From assembly GCA_902805995.1 (NCBI GenBank), contig CADCUU010000348.1:4867-12713 (forward strand): a stretch of DNA of 7,847 nucleotides, read 5' to 3'. The notes under the pieces are model-generated. The model had not been told where the DNA came from and ran no database searches. It saw only the letters and a program-made list of their open reading frames with translations. Positions 1-7,019 of this stretch are shown here, piece by piece (position 1 is the first letter of the stretch; the number at the start of each line of letters is the position of its first letter). The DNA comes from an uncultured Rubellimicrobium sp. (lineage in GTDB: Bacteria > Pseudomonadota > Alphaproteobacteria > Rhodobacterales > Rhodobacteraceae). Position numbers and translations under genes: made by a program.

Positions 1-181
1 GCTGTCGGTCATCATCCAGGTGCTGGTCTACAAGCGGACGGGCAAGCGGGTGTTCCTGATGGCGCCCATCCACCACCACTTTGAGAAGAAAGGCTGGGCG
101 GAGCCGCAGATCGTGATCCGGTTCTGGATCATCTCGCTCATCCTCGCGATGATCGGGCTTGCGACGCTGAAGGTGCGCTGA
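1..181 (+). CDS. mraY: Phospho-N-acetylmuramoyl-pentapeptide-transferase, 3' end only
   Basis: This is the last 59 codons of MraY; the first complete codon starts at base 2 and the TGA stop is 179-181. MraY is an integral inner-membrane enzyme that moves phospho-MurNAc-pentapeptide from UDP onto undecaprenyl phosphate, making lipid I. What identifies it is the hallmark motif MAPIHHHFE with its three consecutive histidines (codons at 71-79), followed by [14 protein letters not shown] and a final hydrophobic helix ending LATLKVR, the usual MraY C-terminus. The start and most of the protein (about 360 residues in the family) lie outside the window. The stop codon directly abuts the ATG of the acetyltransferase gene, so the two are probably cotranscribed and translationally coupled. 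Identification is secure despite the truncation. Confidence 0.95.
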   Translation, partial: LSVIIQVLVYKRTGKRVFLMAPIHHHFEKKGWAEPQIVIRFWIISLILAMIGLATLKVR

Positions 182-622
182 ATGGTCGTGGTGCGGCGGG
201 TCGCGGAGGCGGACCGTGCGGGCTGGGACAGGCTCTATGCGGGCTATGCGGAGTTCTACGGCGTGGAGCAGACCCCCGCGATGCGGGATCGTGTCTGGGG
301 CTGGATCCACGACCCCGCGCACGAGGTCGAGGGTTTGGTGGCCGAGCGGGACGGGGACCTCGTGGGGCTGGCGCATGTGCGGGCCTTTGCCCGGCCCCTG
401 TCGGCGACGGTGGGCGGTTTCCTAGACGACCTTTTCGTCGCGCCGGAGGCTCGGGGCACCGGGGCGGCCGAGGCCCTAATCCGGGCCGTGGCGGAGCAGG
501 GGCGCGAGCGCGGCTGGTCCGTGATCCGCTGGATCACGGCAGGGGACAATGTCCGGGCGCGCCGCCTTTATGATCGGCTTGCGACGCAGACGCCCTGGGT
601 CACCTACGACCTGAAGCCCTGA
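182..622 (+). CDS. GNAT family N-acetyltransferase
   Basis: A complete 146-residue protein, a normal size for a single-domain GNAT enzyme, which transfers an acetyl group from acetyl-CoA to an amine. Seen: a central strand [11 protein letters not shown] (80-90) running into RGTGAA (91-96), the R-x-x-G-x-G/A pyrophosphate-binding loop of motif A, then the amphipathic helix [15 protein letters not shown]. After that come strand WSVIRWITA and the motif B pattern N123...ARRLY130, with the tyrosine in the place of the usual general acid. No signal peptide or membrane segment is visible, so it should be cytoplasmic. The ATG directly follows the mraY stop, with AAGG (170-173) eight bases upstream as a plausible Shine-Dalgarno. 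murD begins 61 bp downstream. The substrate cannot be told from the sequence; a link to cell wall precursors is only suggested by position. Confidence 0.88.
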   Translation: MVVVRRVAEADRAGWDRLYAGYAEFYGVEQTPAMRDRVWGWIHDPAHEVEGLVAERDGDLVGLAHVRAFARPLSATVGGFLDDLFVAPEARGTGAAEALIRAVAEQGRERGWSVIRWITAGDNVRARRLYDRLATQTPWVTYDLKP

Positions 623-683
623 CGCCCGCCTTGCGGGTCCCGCGCAGCCCGGGAATAAGGCCAGGAACGCAAGGAGGGCTGGC

Positions 684-2090
684 ATGATCGCTGTGCAGAG
701 CGTCGAGGGAAAGACCGTCGCGGTTCTGGGGCTCGGGCGGTCGGGGATGGCCACCGTCCGCGCACTGGAGGCTGGAGGCGCTACGCCCGTCGTATGGGAC
801 GATGGAGCCCCCGCACGGGCCAAGGCCGAGGAGCAGGGCGTTGAGGTCCGTGACCTGACCAAGGCCAAGTCTTGGGAGGGGGTCTCGATGCTCGTGACCT
901 CCCCCGGCATTCCGCATCTTTATCCGCGCCCGCACCCGGCCATCGCGGCGGCTTGGGCGGCGGGGGTACCGGTCGACAACGACATCGGTCTCTTCTTCCG
1001 GTCCTTCGCCACGTCGGAATGGGACGAGTTCGACCAGCGGCCCAAGGTCGTGACGGTCACGGGCTCGAACGGCAAGAGCACGACCTCGGCGCTCATCCAT
1101 CACATCCTGGCCGAATCCGGTCGGCCGTCGCAGCTTGCGGGCAATATCGGGCGCGGCGTCCTCGACATCGAGCCCGCGCGGGATGGGGAGGTCGTGGTGC
1201 TGGAACTGTCGAGCTACCAGACCGACCTCGCCCGCGCGATGACGCCCGACGTGGCGGTGTTCACCAACCTGTCGCCCGACCATCTGGACCGGCATAGCGG
1301 CATGGGCGGATATTTCGCGGCCAAGCGGCGGCTGTTTGCGGAAGGGGGGCCTGACCGCGCCGTGATCGGCGTGGACGAGGACGAGGGGCGGTATCTCGCG
1401 AACCAGATGTCGGAGGGGCCGGGGGACGACCGGGTAATCCTCGTGTCCTCGGGGACGAAGATCGAAGGGGCGGCCTGGGCGGTCTTTGCGCGCAAGGGGT
1501 TCCTCGCGGAATGGCGGTTCGGCAAGCAGATCGCCTCGGTGGATCTGCGCAACATCAAGGGACTGCCGGGCGCGCACAATCACCAGAACGCCTGCGCCGC
1601 CTGGGCGGTCGCGCGGTCGCTGGGCCTCGGCCCCCGCGCCATCGAGGCGGCGCTGCGGAGCTATCCGGGCCTGCCGCACCGGAGCCAGCGGATCGCGGAG
1701 GCGAACGGCGTGGCCTTTGTGAACGACTCCAAGGCGACCAACGTGGATTCGGCGGCCAAGGCGCTCCAGGCCTTTCAGAAGATCCGCTGGATCTGCGGGG
1801 GGCTGGAGAAGGAGGGCGGGCTCGGGGACCTCGTGCCGCATCTGGGCTCCGTGCGGAAGGCGTATGTGATCGGGCGCGAGGCGGCGGCCTTCGCCCGGCA
1901 GCTTCCGGGGATCGAGGCCGAGATCTGCACCACCATGGAGCGCGCGGTAGGGCGGGCCATGGAGGAGGCGGAGGCGGGGGACACCGTGCTCCTCGCGCCG
2001 GCTGCCGCGAGCTTCGACCAGTACGACAACTTCGAGAAGCGCGGCGACGACTTCACCGAGCAGGTGCGCTCGCGGCTCCGGGCGGGTTGA
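684..2090 (+). CDS. murD: UDP-N-acetylmuramoyl-L-alanine--D-glutamate ligase
   Basis: MurD is the cytoplasmic ligase that adds D-glutamate to UDP-MurNAc-L-Ala at the cost of ATP, the second amino-acid step of peptidoglycan precursor synthesis. The 468-residue protein is full length and shows the three Mur-ligase domains. The N-terminal nucleotide fold has GLGRSG (16-21). The central ATPase domain has the P-loop TGSNGKSTT (126-134), ELSSYQ (174-179), SPDHLDRH (197-204), a lysine at 214 in the place of the carbamylated lysine, and the [10 protein letters not shown] region (297-306). The C-terminal domain has NDSKATN (347-353) and [13 protein letters not shown] (438-450). The start is fixed by a strong Shine-Dalgarno, AAGGAGG at 671-677, six bases before the ATG. 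No key residue appears to be missing. The gene follows the acetyltransferase gene on the same strand, probably in the same transcript. Confidence 0.97.
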   Translation: MIAVQSVEGKTVAVLGLGRSGMATVRALEAGGATPVVWDDGAPARAKAEEQGVEVRDLTKAKSWEGVSMLVTSPGIPHLYPRPHPAIAAAWAAGVPVDNDIGLFFRSFATSEWDEFDQRPKVVTVTGSNGKSTTSALIHHILAESGRPSQLAGNIGRGVLDIEPARDGEVVVLELSSYQTDLARAMTPDVAVFTNLSPDHLDRHSGMGGYFAAKRRLFAEGGPDRAVIGVDEDEGRYLANQMSEGPGDDRVILVSSGTKIEGAAWAVFARKGFLAEWRFGKQIASVDLRNIKGLPGAHNHQNACAAWAVARSLGLGPRAIEAALRSYPGLPHRSQRIAEANGVAFVNDSKATNVDSAAKALQAFQKIRWICGGLEKEGGLGDLVPHLGSVRKAYVIGREAAAFARQLPGIEAEICTTMERAVGRAMEEAEAGDTVLLAPAAASFDQYDNFEKRGDDFTEQVRSRLRAG

Positions 2091-2093
2091 CCA

Positions 2094-2126
2094 CGCCTCC
2101 CCCGCCGGGTTAGGGGCGGCGCCTTT
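2094..2126 (+). terminator. Possible weak hairpin terminator or attenuator after murD
   Basis: CGCCTCCCC (2094-2102) can pair with GGGGCGGCG (2113-2121) with one T-C mismatch and a 10-base loop, and the sequence then reads CCTTT. The stem is GC-rich but the T run is only three long, and GC-rich DNA forms such stems by chance. It sits between the murD stop and the Shine-Dalgarno of the Hsp70-like gene. It may reduce rather than stop readthrough. Confidence 0.22.
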
Positions 2127-2146
2127 CACCGGGGGAGGGCAGGGGC

Positions 2147-3376
2147 ATGGCGCGCTGGCTGGGCGTTGATTTCGGCACGTCGAACACCTCGGCCGCGATC
2201 CTGCATGGGGGGCGTCCCCGGCTGATCGAGCTGGAGCCCGGGCGCGTATCGGTGCCGACCGCGATCTTCCTCGACTTCAGCTCAAAGCGGATGCTGTTCG
2301 GGACGGAGGCCGTCGAGGCGCTGGTCGCGGGGCGCGAGGGGCGGTTCCTGCGCGCGATCAAGCGGGTGCTGGGGACGCCGCTGATGCGCGAGCCGCGCCA
2401 GCTCCTCAACCGGCGGATGACGCTGGTGGAGCTGGTGGGCGAGGTGCTCGCTCGGCTTCGCGCCCAGGCCGAGGCCGAGACGGGCGAGAGGCTGACCCAT
2501 GTCCTCGCCGGGCGGCCCGTGATCTTCCATGCGGAGCCCGAGCGGGACGCACAGGCGGCCGTGGACTTGGCCGAGAGCTATCGCCTCGCGGGGTTCGAGG
2601 AGGTGGAGTGGCTCACGGAGCCGGAGGCCGCCGCGCGGGCCTGCGGGGTGCGCGACGGGCTGGGAATCGTTGTCGACATCGGGGGCGGCACGTCGGACTT
2701 CACGGTCTTCGAGGCGCGGGACGGGGCGCTGCGGGTCCTCGCGAACGAGGGCGTCCGGGTCGGCGGGACGGATGCGGACCGCACGCTGAGCCTTGCCCAT
2801 GCGATGCCGCTCTTGGGCCTTGGCACGCGTCTGCGGGCCGAGATCGGGGGCGCGCTGAGCGAGGTGCCTGTCGCGCCTTACCATGACCTCGCCACCTGGG
2901 AGAGGATCGGCTTCCTCCAGACGCCCGAGATGGCGAGGGAAGTGGCGAAGATGCGCCGCGTGGCGGAACGTCCCGACAAGCTCGGGCGGCTTCACGCGGT
3001 GCTGGAGTCGGGACTGGGCTTCGACCTCGCCTTTGCGGTCGAGGCGGGCAAGATCGCGGCGAACGGGGAAGGCGGGCGCATCGACCTCCATCTCATTGAA
3101 AGCGGGTTGGGCGCGCCGCTGTCGCCGGACCGGCTGGCCAAGGACCTCGGGCCGCTGGCGGAGACCATCGCCCAGGGCGCGCGCCGCGCGGCGGAGCGGG
3201 CCGGGGTGGCGCCCGAGGCCATGACCCATGTGGTCCATGTCGGCGGGTCGAGCCTCCTCGCGCCGGTGCGCCGGGCCTTGGCGGACCTGTTCCCGCAGGC
3301 GCAGCCGGTGGAGACGGCGGCCTTCACGGCGGTGGCCGAGGGGCTGGCCATCGCGGCGGGCGAGCGGTCGGCCTGA
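2147..3376 (+). CDS. Hsp70 family protein, YegD-like (ATPase domain only)
   Basis: A 409-residue protein with the actin/Hsp70 nucleotide-binding fold. Seen: phosphate-1 loop GVDFGTSN (6-13), IKRVLG (71-76) matching the DnaK segment with the catalytic lysine (here K72), phosphate-2 loop VVDIGGGTSDF (175-185), and adenosine-binding HVGGSSLLAPVRRAL (364-378). GRPVIF (122-127), TEPEAAA (157-163) and RVGGTDADRTL (204-214) followed by MPLLGLG (220-226) resemble E. coli YegD as I recall it. The protein ends soon after the ATPase domain, so the peptide-binding domain of DnaK is absent, as in YegD. YegD-type proteins have no firmly assigned role; ATP binding and hydrolysis are likely, chaperone activity is not shown. 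The ATG at 2147 has GGAGG (2134-2138) eight bases upstream. It lies 56 bp after murD, outside the usual dcw gene set. Confidence 0.9.
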   Translation: MARWLGVDFGTSNTSAAILHGGRPRLIELEPGRVSVPTAIFLDFSSKRMLFGTEAVEALVAGREGRFLRAIKRVLGTPLMREPRQLLNRRMTLVELVGEVLARLRAQAEAETGERLTHVLAGRPVIFHAEPERDAQAAVDLAESYRLAGFEEVEWLTEPEAAARACGVRDGLGIVVDIGGGTSDFTVFEARDGALRVLANEGVRVGGTDADRTLSLAHAMPLLGLGTRLRAEIGGALSEVPVAPYHDLATWERIGFLQTPEMAREVAKMRRVAERPDKLGRLHAVLESGLGFDLAFAVEAGKIAANGEGGRIDLHLIESGLGAPLSPDRLAKDLGPLAETIAQGARRAAERAGVAPEAMTHVVHVGGSSLLAPVRRALADLFPQAQPVETAAFTAVAEGLAIAAGERSA

Positions 3377-3400
3377 ACCCTCAGACCCCGCCTTCAGGCC
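3370..3400. terminator. Convergent inverted repeat spanning two stop codons
   Basis: GGCCTGAA (3370-3377) and TTCAGGCC (3393-3400) form a perfect 8-bp inverted repeat with a 15-base spacer. The left arm contains the TGA of the Hsp70-like gene (3374-3376) and the right arm contains, on the minus strand, the TGA of the flavoprotein gene (3394-3396). Transcripts from either side would form the same hairpin, as expected for a bidirectional terminator. No T tract follows in either direction, so intrinsic termination would be weak; transcript-end protection or chance are alternatives. Confidence 0.45.
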
Positions 3401-4578
3401 CCTCGCGTCCGGAGCGCCCGGGCGGCGGCATCGGCCGAGGCCCAGGCCCATTGGAAGTTGTAGCCGCCAAGCCAGCCCGTCACGTCCACGCTTTCACCCA
3501 GGAAAAAGAGGCCCGGCACGGCTTTCGCCTCCATCGTCTTGGAGGACAGGCGGCCCGTGTCCACGCCGCCCAGGGTGACCTCGGCGGTGCGGTAGCCCTC
3601 GGTCCCCGTGGGCTTCAGGCGCCAGTTGGAGAGGGTCTGCGCTAGGCCCTCAATCCGGCTGTCGGGAAGCGCGGCGAGGTTGCCGGACAGGTTCAACTCC
3701 TCCGCCAGATGGTCGGCGAGGCGGGCGGGGACGTGCTGCGCAAGGGCCGTTCGCGGAGCCTGCTTGGGGGCGTCGCGCTTGGCCTGTTTCAGGGTGGCGG
3801 CCCAGTCCGTCCCAGGCGCGAAGGTGACGGCGATCTCCTCGCCCTCCTGCCAGTAGGAGGAGGCCTGAAGCATGGCGGGCCCGGACAGGCCCCGATGGGT
3901 AAAGAGGAGCGCCTCCTCGAAGACGGGGCCGCGGGCGCGGGCGGCGACAGGCACGGCGACCCCGGCCAACGGGGCGAACCGACCCTCCCCGAAGGTGAAG
4001 GGCACGAGGGCCGGGCGAGTCTCCGTGATCTTGAGGCCGAAGCCCTCGGCGATGCGGTATGCGAGGCCCGTCGCGCCCATCTTGGGAATGCTCTTGCCGC
4101 CCGTCGCGACGACGAGGGACCTGGCGCGAAGCGTCTCGCGACGGCCCTCGGATTCGGTCTCCACGACGAAGCAGGTGCCGTCGTGGGACACGTCGAGGAT
4201 GGCAGTTGAGAGCTTGACCTGGGCCCCCGCCTTCTCCGCCTCGGCCAGGAGGAGGGCGATGATGTCCTTGGAGGAGCGGTCGCAGAAGAGCTGGCCCAAG
4301 GTCTTTTCGTGCCAGGGGATGCGGTAGGCCTCCACGAGCGCGAGGAAGTCCTGCGCCGTGTAGGAGGCGAGCGCCGACTTGGCGAAATGGGGGTTCCCGG
4401 ACAGGAACGCCGAGGGTGCGGTGTGGAGGTTCGTGAAGTTGCAGCGCCCGCCGCCCGAGATGCGGACCTTTTCAGCGGGGCGAGCGGCGTGGTCGATCAC
4501 GACACTGCCGGGCGCGCCGCGGCCCGCGCAGAACAGTCCGGCCGCCCCGGCGCCGAGAATAAGGGTCGAAATCTCCAT
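3394..4578 (-). CDS. NAD(P)/FAD-dependent oxidoreductase, HI0933/YhiN family
   Basis: A 394-residue FAD-binding protein of the family that includes E. coli YhiN and H. influenzae HI0933, sometimes named aminoacetone oxidase family; its physiological reaction is unsettled. Seen: N-terminal dinucleotide-binding GAGAAGL (9-15), the family signature RISGGGRCNFTN (39-50), EKTLGQLFCD (91-100), the second FAD contact VVATGGKSIPKMGATG (156-171), LFTHRGLSGPAMLQ (225-238), TEGYRTAEVTLGGVDT (326-341) and C-terminal GESVDVTGWLGGYNFQWAW (361-379). The frame stays open upstream to an ATG at 4785, but family alignment and the position of the FAD loop favour the ATG at 4578. No Shine-Dalgarno is visible before it. 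It is the only gene on the minus strand here, converging with the Hsp70-like gene and diverging from ftsW, so it must be transcribed separately. Cytoplasmic; no signal peptide seen. Confidence 0.93.
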   Translation of the reverse strand: MEISTLILGAGAAGLFCAGRGAPGSVVIDHAARPAEKVRISGGGRCNFTNLHTAPSAFLSGNPHFAKSALASYTAQDFLALVEAYRIPWHEKTLGQLFCDRSSKDIIALLLAEAEKAGAQVKLSTAILDVSHDGTCFVVETESEGRRETLRARSLVVATGGKSIPKMGATGLAYRIAEGFGLKITETRPALVPFTFGEGRFAPLAGVAVPVAARARGPVFEEALLFTHRGLSGPAMLQASSYWQEGEEIAVTFAPGTDWAATLKQAKRDAPKQAPRTALAQHVPARLADHLAEELNLSGNLAALPDSRIEGLAQTLSNWRLKPTGTEGYRTAEVTLGGVDTGRLSSKTMEAKAVPGLFFLGESVDVTGWLGGYNFQWAWASADAAARALRTRGA

Positions 4579-4767
4579 CGGCGTCAGATGGATGAGAGCG
4601 CGTCGAACGGCAAGCCGGCGCGGCGCCGCAGGCGGGAATCGCGCAAGGCAGGGCCGATGCAGAATTCCGCCTAGCGTGATCGGCCCTTTGCGGCTATCGT
4701 TGTCCACAGACCTGGGCAAACCGGGCCGCCCCTGTTGGTGGGGCGTTGGGGCAGATGGCGGTGCTCG
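4579..4767. promoter_or_regulatory. Divergent intergenic region between flavoprotein gene and ftsW
   Basis: This 189-bp gap separates the two divergent genes and is the longest non-coding stretch in the window. Promoters for both directions are expected here, since the opposite-strand gene cuts ftsW off from upstream transcription. The part from about 4658 to 4720 is less GC-rich than its surroundings. It contains a DnaA-box-like TTGTCCACA (4700-4708), a GAATC at 4636-4640 that fits the CcrM methylation site GANTC, and a 10-bp palindrome GCGGCGCCGC (4620-4629). I could not find a convincing -35/-10 pair on either strand, nor a CtrA-type TTAA pair. The regulatory role is inferred from gene orientation. 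Confidence 0.5.
4700..4708 (+). promoter_or_regulatory. DnaA-box-like site upstream of ftsW
   Basis: TTGTCCACA matches the classical DnaA box TTATCCACA at eight of nine positions and lies 59 bp before the proposed ftsW start. Only one such site was noticed in the gap. Binding by DnaA is possible but unproven; a single 8-of-9 match can occur by chance. Confidence 0.28.
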
Positions 4768-5931
4768 ATGACGGAAATGGTCCATGGGCTGGTCCTGTCG
4801 CGTAGCGGCGACCCGGTCCTGCCACGTTGGTGGCGAACGATCGATAAGTGGACGATGTCCTGCATCCTGGCGCTATTCGCCATCGGGATGCTCCTGGGGC
4901 TCGCGGCCTCTCCCCCGCTTGCGTCACGCAACGGCCTTCCACCCTTCCACTACGTGCAGCGCCAGGCGCTGTTCGGAGGCGTGGCGCTGGTCGTCATGAT
5001 GCTCGTTTCCATGCTCGATCCACGGAACGTGCGGCGGCTGGCGGTGATCGGGTTCGGGTTCAGCTTCGTCGCTCTGGCGCTGCTGCCGATCCTTGGCACC
5101 GACTTCGGCAAGGGCGCGGTGCGCTGGTACTCGTTGGGCTTCGCATCGTTCCAGCCGTCGGAGTTCCTCAAGCCCGGCTTCGTGGTGCTCTGCGCCTGGT
5201 TCATGGCCGCGGCGCAGGACCCGAACGGCCCTCCCGGTCGGCTCTGGTCCTTCGGGCTCGCGGTGCTGATCGTGGCCATGCTCGCGCTCCAGCCGGACTT
5301 CGGACAGGCGGCGCTGGTGCTGTTCTCCTGGGGCGTGATGTACTTCGTGGCCGGGGCGCCGATGACGCTGCTCCTGGGCCTTGCGGGGGCGGTGATCTTT
5401 ACCGGGACCATCGCCTATGAAAGTTCCGAGCACTTCGCCCGCCGCATCGACGGCTTCCTGAGCGAGGAGATCGACCCACGCACGCAGCTCGGCTACGCCA
5501 CCAACGCTATCCGCGAGGGCGGATTCTTTGGCGTGGGCGTGGGCGAGGGCGAGGTGAAGTGGTCGCTGCCCGACGCGCATACCGACTTCATCATCGCCGT
5601 CGCCGCCGAGGAATACGGCCTCGTCCTCGTCATGGTCATCATCGCGCTTTATGGCATCGTGGTGGTGGGCTCGCTCGCGCGCCTCATGAAGGAAAGGGAC
5701 CCGTTCATTCGGCTGGCGGGGACGGGGCTCGCCTGCTCCTTCGGGGTGCAGGCCATGATCAACATGGGGGTGGCGGTGCGGCTGCTGCCCGCCAAGGGGA
5801 TGACGCTGCCCTTCGTGAGCTACGGGGGATCGTCGCTGATCGCCGGGGGGATCGCGGTGGGAATGCTGCTCGCGCTGACGCGGACGCGGCCGCAGGGCGC
5901 GATGGGCGACATCCTGCGGGCGCGCGGATGA
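4768..5931 (+). CDS. ftsW: Septal peptidoglycan polymerase FtsW (SEDS family)
   Basis: FtsW is the polytopic inner-membrane glycosyltransferase that polymerises lipid II at the division site, acting with the transpeptidase FtsI. From the ATG at 4768 it has 387 residues, normal for the family. Hydrophobic segments lie at about 31-52, 66-83, 91-110, 134-149, 160-176, 180-196, 199-216, 275-302, 315-337 and 346-370. SEDS motifs: FQPSEFLK (128-135); PDAHTDF (268-274), whose D273 aligns with the proposed catalytic aspartate; AAEEYG (279-284); and [14 protein letters not shown] (344-357). The start is uncertain. MTEMV matches Rhodobacteraceae FtsW as I remember it, but no clear Shine-Dalgarno precedes it; an ATG at 4777 and TTG/GTG codons at 4735/4738 are also in frame. 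The stop overlaps the murG start by 4 bp (ATGA), pointing to translational coupling. Expression probably starts in the divergent gap upstream. Confidence 0.96.
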   Translation: MTEMVHGLVLSRSGDPVLPRWWRTIDKWTMSCILALFAIGMLLGLAASPPLASRNGLPPFHYVQRQALFGGVALVVMMLVSMLDPRNVRRLAVIGFGFSFVALALLPILGTDFGKGAVRWYSLGFASFQPSEFLKPGFVVLCAWFMAAAQDPNGPPGRLWSFGLAVLIVAMLALQPDFGQAALVLFSWGVMYFVAGAPMTLLLGLAGAVIFTGTIAYESSEHFARRIDGFLSEEIDPRTQLGYATNAIREGGFFGVGVGEGEVKWSLPDAHTDFIIAVAAEEYGLVLVMVIIALYGIVVVGSLARLMKERDPFIRLAGTGLACSFGVQAMINMGVAVRLLPAKGMTLPFVSYGGSSLIAGGIAVGMLLALTRTRPQGAMGDILRARG

Positions 5932-7019
5932 GCCGCCGCCTCGTTATCGCGGCGGGTGGCACCGGTGGGCACATGTTCCCCGCCCAGGCCTTGGCGGAAA
6001 CCATGTTGGTGCGGGGCTGGCAGGTCACGCTCTCTACCGACACCCGGGGGGCGCGCTATGCGGGAGGCTTCCCGGCGGAGGTCGTGCGCGAGGTCGTGGC
6101 CTCGGCCACACCCGCGCGGGGCGGGGCGGCGGCCAAGGCCTTGGTGCCCATCCGGGTGGGCGGTGGCATTGCGGCCTCCGTGGCGCGGATGATGCGGGAC
6201 CGGCCGGCCGCCGTCGTGGGCTTCGGCGGCTACCCTTCGATCCCCGCGTTGGCGGCGGCCACGGCCCTGCGCCTGCCGCGGATGATCCACGAGCAGAACG
6301 GCGTCCTGGGCCGCGTTAACCGCGCCTTTGCGCGCCGCGTGGATCTCGTGGCCTGCGGCACCTGGCCCACGACGCTGCCCCCAGGTGTGCGGGCCGAGCC
6401 CGTAGGCAACCCCGTGCGCCGCTCGGTGCTCGAGCGGGCGGGCGCCCCCTACATTCCGCCGGGCGAGCATCCGATGGAAATCCTCGTCATCGGCGGCAGC
6501 CAGGGTGCGCGCATCCTGTCGGACGTGGTGCCCCCCGCCATCGCAGCGCTCCCCATGGAGGTCCGCGCGCGGCTCCGCATCAGCCAGCAGGCACGAGACG
6601 AGGACCTCGATCGCGTCCGCGCCTTCTACCGCGCCGAGGCCATCGAGGCCGACATCCGCCCCTTCTTCGAAGACGTGCCCGCACGCATGGCGCAGACGCA
6701 GCTCGTCATCGCCCGCGCTGGCGCCTCTACCCTCGCCGACCTGTCGGTGATCGGGCGCCCGGCGGTCCTGATCCCCTACGCGGCGGCAGCCGAGGACCAC
6801 CAGACAGCGAACGCGCGAGGCCTGGAGACGGCGGGCGCGGCCGAGGTGGTGCCCGAGGCCCGCCTCACGCCCGAGGCGCTGTCCGCGCGCATCGCGGGCA
6901 TCCTGGGCGATCCCGCGCGCGCCTTGGCCATGTCGCGGGCGGCCCTAGCTCACGGGAAACCGGACGCGGCCGAAAGGCTTGCCGGGCTCGTGGACGCATT
7001 GGCGGGGGGTGCATCGTGA
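5928..7019 (+). CDS. murG: UDP-N-acetylglucosamine--N-acetylmuramyl-(pentapeptide) pyrophosphoryl-undecaprenol N-acetylglucosamine transferase
   Basis: MurG is a membrane-associated GT-B glycosyltransferase on the cytoplasmic face that adds GlcNAc from UDP-GlcNAc to lipid I, giving lipid II. The 363-residue protein is complete. The N-terminal acceptor domain has the glycine-rich loop [10 protein letters not shown] (10-19), GFGGYPS (98-104) and HEQN (121-124). After GNPVR (160-164) the C-terminal donor domain has GGSQGA (189-194), RAGAST (263-268) and AEDHQTANA (288-296), the region that contacts the sugar nucleotide. Where many MurG proteins have HQTG, this one reads ISQQ (218-221), which I believe is common in alphaproteobacteria. 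The ATG lies inside the ftsW stop (ATGA) and the TGA lies inside the murC start (GTGA), so ftsW, murG and murC are almost surely one transcript with coupled translation. Confidence 0.97.
   Translation: MSRRLVIAAGGTGGHMFPAQALAETMLVRGWQVTLSTDTRGARYAGGFPAEVVREVVASATPARGGAAAKALVPIRVGGGIAASVARMMRDRPAAVVGFGGYPSIPALAAATALRLPRMIHEQNGVLGRVNRAFARRVDLVACGTWPTTLPPGVRAEPVGNPVRRSVLERAGAPYIPPGEHPMEILVIGGSQGARILSDVVPPAIAALPMEVRARLRISQQARDEDLDRVRAFYRAEAIEADIRPFFEDVPARMAQTQLVIARAGASTLADLSVIGRPAVLIPYAAAAEDHQTANARGLETAGAAEVVPEARLTPEALSARIAGILGDPARALAMSRAALAHGKPDAAERLAGLVDALAGGAS

Noticed and set aside
625..654. Short hairpins CCCGC/GCGGG (625-637) and TCCCG/CGGGA (638-654) in the gap before murD
   Set aside because: Stems of five base pairs without a T run are expected by chance in this composition and do not support a terminator.
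600..2129. Long minus-strand open frame of 509 codons antisense to murD
   Set aside because: It mirrors murD almost exactly, its translation is rich in R, G, P and H with no recognisable domain, and such antisense frames are common where GC content is high. MurD motifs on the plus strand are unmistakable.
2282..3451. Long minus-strand open frame of 389 codons antisense to the Hsp70-like gene
   Set aside because: Low-complexity arginine/glycine-rich translation with no motif, shadowing a gene with clear Hsp70 nucleotide-binding loops. It also overlaps the 3' end of the flavoprotein gene.
4620..4629. Palindrome GCGGCGCCGC in the divergent gap, considered as an operator
   Set aside because: Only G and C, without spacer or second copy; short palindromes of this kind are frequent in such GC-rich DNA.
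4579..4785. 69-codon upstream extension of the flavoprotein gene to an ATG at 4785
   Set aside because: The extension would run over the ftsW start, is proline/arginine-rich and unlike the family, whose proteins start just before the FAD-binding glycine loop as at 4578.
5820..6800. Minus-strand open frame of 326 codons antisense to the ftsW end and murG
   Set aside because: The composition is typical of a GC-rich shadow frame and no domain is visible; murG is certain on the other strand.
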